Part shown: positions 59,729 to 64,000 of the stretch, in pieces
Numbering within the stretch: the first letter of the stretch is position 1
Layout: each line of letters opens with the position of its first letter
Source: Candidatus Obscuribacterales bacterium
GTDB taxonomy: Bacteria; Cyanobacteriota; Vampirovibrionia; Obscuribacterales; Obscuribacteraceae
DNA: 64,000 bases
Assembly (NCBI GenBank): GCA_021732025.1
Contig: JAKFVU010000002.1
Coordinates: 99,989 to 163,988 of the forward strand
Direction of reading: 5' to 3'
The notes under the pieces: generated by a model
The model's input: only the letters and a program-made list of their open reading frames with translations
The model's database searches: none
Told to the model about the DNA's origin: nothing
Made by a program: the position numbers and the translations under genes

Positions 59729-62695
59729 ATGCCAAAATTCCACGCCGACGCCGAAAAGCCATCTGCAGAAGGACAACAGTCGCCTGATACTGCACATCTT
59801 TTGGGCCAAAGCTACCTAGAAAAGGGTGTGGACAAGGCCGTCGGTCTAGTTATCGCCGACGAGAAACTACGCAAAGAAGTCGACCATTACGGCACTGAGC
59901 TTATAAAAACCGCAGCTCTCTTTACCCGGGGCAAGTATGGTGCAATAGGCACAGTGGCACTTTACGGCTTGGCCTCAGCTAGTCCAGAAACTTCGCTAGC
60001 TAGGCAAGCAGAAGACTTTGCCCTTGGCGCGGTCAAAGGTGGTGCCACCCGCTCTCTGCTCAACCATGTCACCACGGCCTTCAAATCGGCACCAACAAAA
60101 GGTATTCTCGTTGGCATCGGTTCACGGGCAATCGACATTACTGTTAGCCACGATACTTTCACAGCGCCAAGCAAAACTCTTAGCCGCCTCAACAATGAAT
60201 TGCTCGACCCTAAGGTCGTAGTTTTTGACGCCGTCACCTGGACTCTAGGCGAAGGACTATTCAAAGGAGCCAATGGCCTGCTCAAGGGTGCCTTAGCTAA
60301 GAACGCCACTGCCGGGTCAATTAGCATGGGTGGCTCATTTGGTCTAGTTACCGGAGGCTCTGCTGAGATTGTCAGACAGAAAGACGCTGGCGAGAAATTC
60401 GACCTCGGCAAAGTAATTGAAAAAAGTTTGCTTGAGGGTTCTGTGATGGCTGCCGCTGGTGGTATCGGTCACAAATTATCTCCAAGAGAAATAGCACCCC
60501 AAGCAACAGCACAAAAAGAAATCACACCCGACACCAATCGTGGCGAGAATGTTCAGATAGCTTCTGGCAAATTAGAGAGCACCACTTTTGGTGTCAGTGA
60601 TAAAGCGACGGGCAAGGCTGACAGCGCACCTACTGTTGTCACTGGCGATGGCCTTACGGTCACTAAAGGCACACAACTAGCTGACTTGGCTGGACGCATG
60701 AAGCCAACTTCTATGGCTAGCCCTGACATAGTTGAACCTATTGGAAAATCTTTAGAACAACCAGGCGGACAACCAGTTGCCCGCGAAGCCAATAAACACG
60801 AAGCAAATAAACAAGAAATAAAAAGACCAGACGGTACTCCAGAAGCGGCTAAGCCGCGAGAGTTCGTCATTGACGCAGGTAAGCCATCGCTTAAAACATT
60901 GCGCGGCCAGAATGCCGAAAACGCTTGGTTGAAAGTGCGCGAAGTTCTGAAGAACGAAGACGGAACTCAGACATTTGGACCAAAACAAAACCTATTTGTG
61001 CAAAAGCTGGGCGTTACCGAAGCCTTGCATCCAGATGCCCGTAAAGCCGACATCATCGTTACTTCTCACCCTGAAATTTTAACTGCCGCTGAAAAGGCAA
61101 AACACGTTTTTCCTGAAGCAGAAGGTAAAGTCTGGCTCACCACAGGCCGCGATAATAGACTATTGCTTTCAACTGGAGATAATCCGTTAAGCCAGTGGCG
61201 CAAGCAAGGTTATATCGAGCCACTGCGCTTAGACCACGGCACAACTACTCTTAGTGTTATGGCACCACTAATGGTCGGAGAAATAGGCAAACTCGACAGT
61301 CCGCAAAGTAAGGCTGAATGGAAAGAATTCGACCGCCAACTGGGAGAGGCCAAGAAACAAGGCGTCGACTCAGTTTCAACCGATGTTTGGTGGGGCTTAG
61401 TAGAGCCAGCCAAAGGCAAGTTTGATTGGACCTACTACGAAAAAATTAGTGACCACATCACCAAGGCTGGCCTAAAATGGGTGCCTATTTTATCTTTCCA
61501 CCAATGTGGCGGCAATGTCGGCGACAATATCAGTGTGCCTTTACCCAATTGGGTTTGGGGAGAATTGGCCGGCAAGACTCCTAGTGGCTCAGCTGAATCA
61601 CTTAAATACAAAAGCGAACAAGGTCACTCGAGCACCGAATATCTCTCCTTGTGGGCTGACCATCTAGCAGTAGATCGCTATGCCAGTGTCATGAAAGAGT
61701 TTCAGACGCACTTTGCCTCAAGGGCCAAAGACATAGCAGAAGTCAATGTCAGCTTGGGGCCAGCCGGTGAGTTGCGCTACCCGTCATATAATTCGCACGA
61801 TCAACATACGGGCTATCCCACTAGAGGCGCTCTGCAAGCCTATTCAGACTTGGCACAAAACTCATTTAGAGATTATGCAATCGCTAAATATGGCAGTGCC
61901 GAAGGGGTGGGTAAGGCATGGTCAATGGAAAAATTGACAGCCGAAAGTATTAAGCCACCATCTGAGGCCGAAGGTTTCTTCCAACGAGGAGACCATTTCA
62001 ATTTACAGTATGGTCGCGATTTCTTCGACTGGTACAACCAATCGCTCATTGACCACGGTCACCGAGTAATGAGCACTGCTCTTGATGTTTTCGGCCAACG
62101 TACTTCTCCTTTTTATGGTATCGATCTGGGAGCTAAAATACCGGGCGTACATTGGCGAGTAGGAGAATGGCAAGGCAATAACGTTGTACTAGGCGACCGC
62201 ATGGCCGAACTCAATGCCGGGCTCATTCGCACCAGTCGCGGTGACTGGGATAACAATAGCGATGGCCGTGGTTACAGGCCTCTTCTATCAATGTTCAGTA
62301 AGCTTCAACCAGCAATTCCTGGCACTGGCACCAGGGTTGTGCCCTTCTTCACCGCTGTGGAGATGCGCGACGGCGTAGACGGACCAGCCGGCAAAACAAT
62401 GCCAAACACCCTAGCCAAGTGGGTTGGCGAAGAAGCGAGCCGACAAGGATTATTCTTAAAAGGTGAAAATGCCCTTAACGGTAACCTATATAGTGGTGAA
62501 AATTGGGACCGCATGAAAGCCCTGCTAGCCTTGCCCAAGCAGAACGGAGACTATCATGGACTAACATTCTTGCGCATGTCTGATGTTGTAAATAACGATG
62601 TGGCCCGGGCAAAAGTTTCTGAAATGAATTATGCTCGCCGTTCAATTGAAACACTGACGCAGCAATTCCGCAATTTCTTCAGAAAAGCCTCATAA
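59729..62695 (+). CDS. Beta-amylase (GH14) with a long unknown N-terminal region
   Basis: 988 residues. The C-terminal half (about 505-985) is a GH14 beta-amylase releasing maltose from glucan ends. It has signature 1 HQCGGNVGD (about residue 591), signature 2 GPAGELRYPSY with the acid Glu (about 680), and FFTAVEMRDG with the base Glu (about 877). The N-terminal ~490 residues contain an Ala/Gly-rich helical region (about 20-260) followed by a charged low-complexity stretch and a small mixed domain; none is recognised. No signal peptide. Bacterial GH14 is uncommon. Next to a GH15-like gene and a sugar transporter. Confidence 0.9.
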   Translation: MPKFHADAEKPSAEGQQSPDTAHLLGQSYLEKGVDKAVGLVIADEKLRKEVDHYGTELIKTAALFTRGKYGAIGTVALYGLASASPETSLARQAEDFALGAVKGGATRSLLNHVTTAFKSAPTKGILVGIGSRAIDITVSHDTFTAPSKTLSRLNNELLDPKVVVFDAVTWTLGEGLFKGANGLLKGALAKNATAGSISMGGSFGLVTGGSAEIVRQKDAGEKFDLGKVIEKSLLEGSVMAAAGGIGHKLSPREIAPQATAQKEITPDTNRGENVQIASGKLESTTFGVSDKATGKADSAPTVVTGDGLTVTKGTQLADLAGRMKPTSMASPDIVEPIGKSLEQPGGQPVAREANKHEANKQEIKRPDGTPEAAKPREFVIDAGKPSLKTLRGQNAENAWLKVREVLKNEDGTQTFGPKQNLFVQKLGVTEALHPDARKADIIVTSHPEILTAAEKAKHVFPEAEGKVWLTTGRDNRLLLSTGDNPLSQWRKQGYIEPLRLDHGTTTLSVMAPLMVGEIGKLDSPQSKAEWKEFDRQLGEAKKQGVDSVSTDVWWGLVEPAKGKFDWTYYEKISDHITKAGLKWVPILSFHQCGGNVGDNISVPLPNWVWGELAGKTPSGSAESLKYKSEQGHSSTEYLSLWADHLAVDRYASVMKEFQTHFASRAKDIAEVNVSLGPAGELRYPSYNSHDQHTGYPTRGALQAYSDLAQNSFRDYAIAKYGSAEGVGKAWSMEKLTAESIKPPSEAEGFFQRGDHFNLQYGRDFFDWYNQSLIDHGHRVMSTALDVFGQRTSPFYGIDLGAKIPGVHWRVGEWQGNNVVLGDRMAELNAGLIRTSRGDWDNNSDGRGYRPLLSMFSKLQPAIPGTGTRVVPFFTAVEMRDGVDGPAGKTMPNTLAKWVGEEASRQGLFLKGENALNGNLYSGENWDRMKALLALPKQNGDYHGLTFLRMSDVVNNDVARAKVSEMNYARRSIETLTQQFRNFFRKAS

Positions 62696-62715
62696 CCTTA
62701 TCAATAGGTCTATCT

Positions 62716-64000
62716 TTGCACAATAATTCAACGCAGAATAAACCGAATCTGAGCTTGCTTGAAATCGGCAATATGAACTTCGGCTTTCTCGGCATTCAGT
62801 TTGGCTGGGGCCTACAGCTGGCCAACATGAGTGCCATATACAGCAAGCTGGGTGCTTCACCAGATTCAATACCGATATTGTGGCTAGCAGGGCCAATCAC
62901 GGGTTTGTTGGTGCAACCATTAATTGGCGCTATGAGCGACCGCACCTGGAACAAACTAGGTAGACGCAGACCTTACTTTCTCGTTGGTGCTGTGCTTGCC
63001 TCTTGTGCCCTGCTGTTCATGCCCACTTCGCCATCACTGTTATTTGCCGCCTCGCTTTTGTGGATTTTAGATGCGAGCATCAATATCAGCATGGAGCCTT
63101 TTCGCGCTTTCATTGCCGATAAGCTCAATGCCTCGCAAAGCACTCTTGGCTTTATTATGCAAAGTTTTTTCATTGGCATTGGTGCCACCATGGCCAATGC
63201 CCTCCCTCTGATATTTCATCAACTAGGCGTAAGTGGAGCAGGTGCTAACGGAGTGCCACTTACAGTTGAGTATTCATTTAAAATTGGCGCACTAATGTTT
63301 CTGTCGTGTGTGCTTTGGACCGTCTTCAGTACTAAAGAATATCCGCCAGAAGACCTGGCCGCTCTAGAGCGCAAACGCCAAGAGAACCCTGGTTTGTCTG
63401 GTCTTTTTAAAGAGGTATGGCAAGAAGTTCCGGCTGCAGTGATGGCCATGCCAGCCACTATGAAGCAACTAGCTGTAGTGCAAATCTTCACCTGGCTTGG
63501 CCTCTTTTGTATGTGGATGTTTTTTGGATTAACTACTGCCTATTATGTTTTTAAGGCACCCTCAGCATCTTCTGAACTTTTTGATCGCGGCACAGAATGG
63601 GCCGGTTGGTGCTTTGCCATTTATTCAATTGTCTGTTTCTTAGTGGCCTTTCTTTTGCCTAAGTTGGCAAAGGCAACTAGTCGCAAAGCAGTTCATGCCA
63701 CGGCTCTGACTCTTGGTGGCTTGAGCCTTCTTTCCGTCTATTTCATTCATGACCCTCAGGTTTTACAGTTCAGTATGATTGGGGTTGGTATCGCTTGGGC
63801 CTCGATTTTGTCAATGCCATATGCAATTTTAGCTTCTGCTATTCCGCCTGGCCGAACCGGCGTTTATATGGGAGTCTTCAACTTTTTCATTGTCATACCA
63901 GAAATAGTGGCCTCTTTAGCTTTTCAGCCGCTAGTCAAATATGTATTCAATAACCAACCAGTATTTGTCGTCATGATGGGTGGAGCTTCTCTTCTCATTG
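62716..64000 (+). CDS. GPH/SUT-like MFS sugar transporter, 3' partial
   Basis: Open to the window end (428 codons seen). Start TTG 62716 with aggt upstream; the N-terminus [26 protein letters not shown] matches the family pattern of sucrose/maltose/maltooligosaccharide MFS carriers, which argues against the internal ATG at 62773. [21 protein letters not shown] is the conserved loop. Probably takes up or exports the maltose made by the neighbouring beta-amylase. Confidence 0.85.
   Translation, partial: MHNNSTQNKPNLSLLEIGNMNFGFLGIQFGWGLQLANMSAIYSKLGASPDSIPILWLAGPITGLLVQPLIGAMSDRTWNKLGRRRPYFLVGAVLASCALLFMPTSPSLLFAASLLWILDASINISMEPFRAFIADKLNASQSTLGFIMQSFFIGIGATMANALPLIFHQLGVSGAGANGVPLTVEYSFKIGALMFLSCVLWTVFSTKEYPPEDLAALERKRQENPGLSGLFKEVWQEVPAAVMAMPATMKQLAVVQIFTWLGLFCMWMFFGLTTAYYVFKAPSASSELFDRGTEWAGWCFAIYSIVCFLVAFLLPKLAKATSRKAVHATALTLGGLSLLSVYFIHDPQVLQFSMIGVGIAWASILSMPYAILASAIPPGRTGVYMGVFNFFIVIPEIVASLAFQPLVKYVFNNQPVFVVMMGGASLLI

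Overview
The window is bacterial chromosome: gene-dense (one gap over 300 nt), moderate GC, both strands used, with no phage, insertion sequence, CRISPR array, rRNA or tRNA that I could see. Core metabolic genes are mixed with many secreted TPR and WG-repeat proteins, a zinc-ribbon Ser/Thr kinase fused to TPRs, DUF2252 and single-copy oddities. That style resembles non-photosynthetic Cyanobacteriota (Vampirovibrionia/Melainabacteria, Obscuribacterales type). This is an impression from protein character; marker-gene phylogeny would have to confirm it.

Layout. 1-8.1 kb: purine operon with a PurN-PurL fusion, purQ, purM and purH, most joined by ATGA or very short spacers, then an exported esterase. 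8.2-14.7 kb: exported, membrane and TPR proteins of unknown function and a 748-residue unknown. 14.8-19.2 kb (minus): fhs, a Bax-inhibitor-1-like membrane protein and an ABC-F ATPase. Fhs makes the 10-formyl-THF used by PurN and PurH. 19.5-25.0 kb: proB-proA-ppc. 25-34 kb: accessory genes, including a Gly/Gln-rich EF-hand protein, a divergent pair of WG-repeat proteins, a lethal-factor-like metallopeptidase and a propeller-like protein. 33.9-36.5 kb (minus): a RelE-type toxin-antitoxin pair, an ABM-domain membrane protein, and a Tat-exported Rieske-fold protein whose iron ligands are rewritten and which carries a cysteine-rich insert. 36.6-41.5 kb (minus): a tight operon glgB, thioesterase, matrixin-like protease, a 49-residue membrane protein, TPR lipoprotein. 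41.6-46 kb: gluconokinase, DUF1877, an 11-residue-repeat protein divergent from an isolated sigma region-4 protein, and a transporter plus DapB-like reductase that lacks the catalytic histidines. 46-54.3 kb: TPR, EVE, carbonic-anhydrase-like, aquaporin, RNB nuclease, DUF2252 and Ser/Thr kinase genes. 54.3-57.5 kb: APC-type permease and bestrophin-like channel. 57.6-64 kb: a GH15-like protein, a beta-amylase (GH14) with a long novel N-terminal region, and a GPH/SUT-like sugar transporter running off the end, together a probable alpha-glucan to maltose module.

The strongest leads are the remodelled Rieske protein and its ABM-domain neighbour, the DapB-like/transporter operon, the glgB operon with its overlooked small membrane protein, the hendecad-repeat/sigma-4 pair, the alpha-glucan cluster, and a recurring pattern of short tandem duplications at gene ends.
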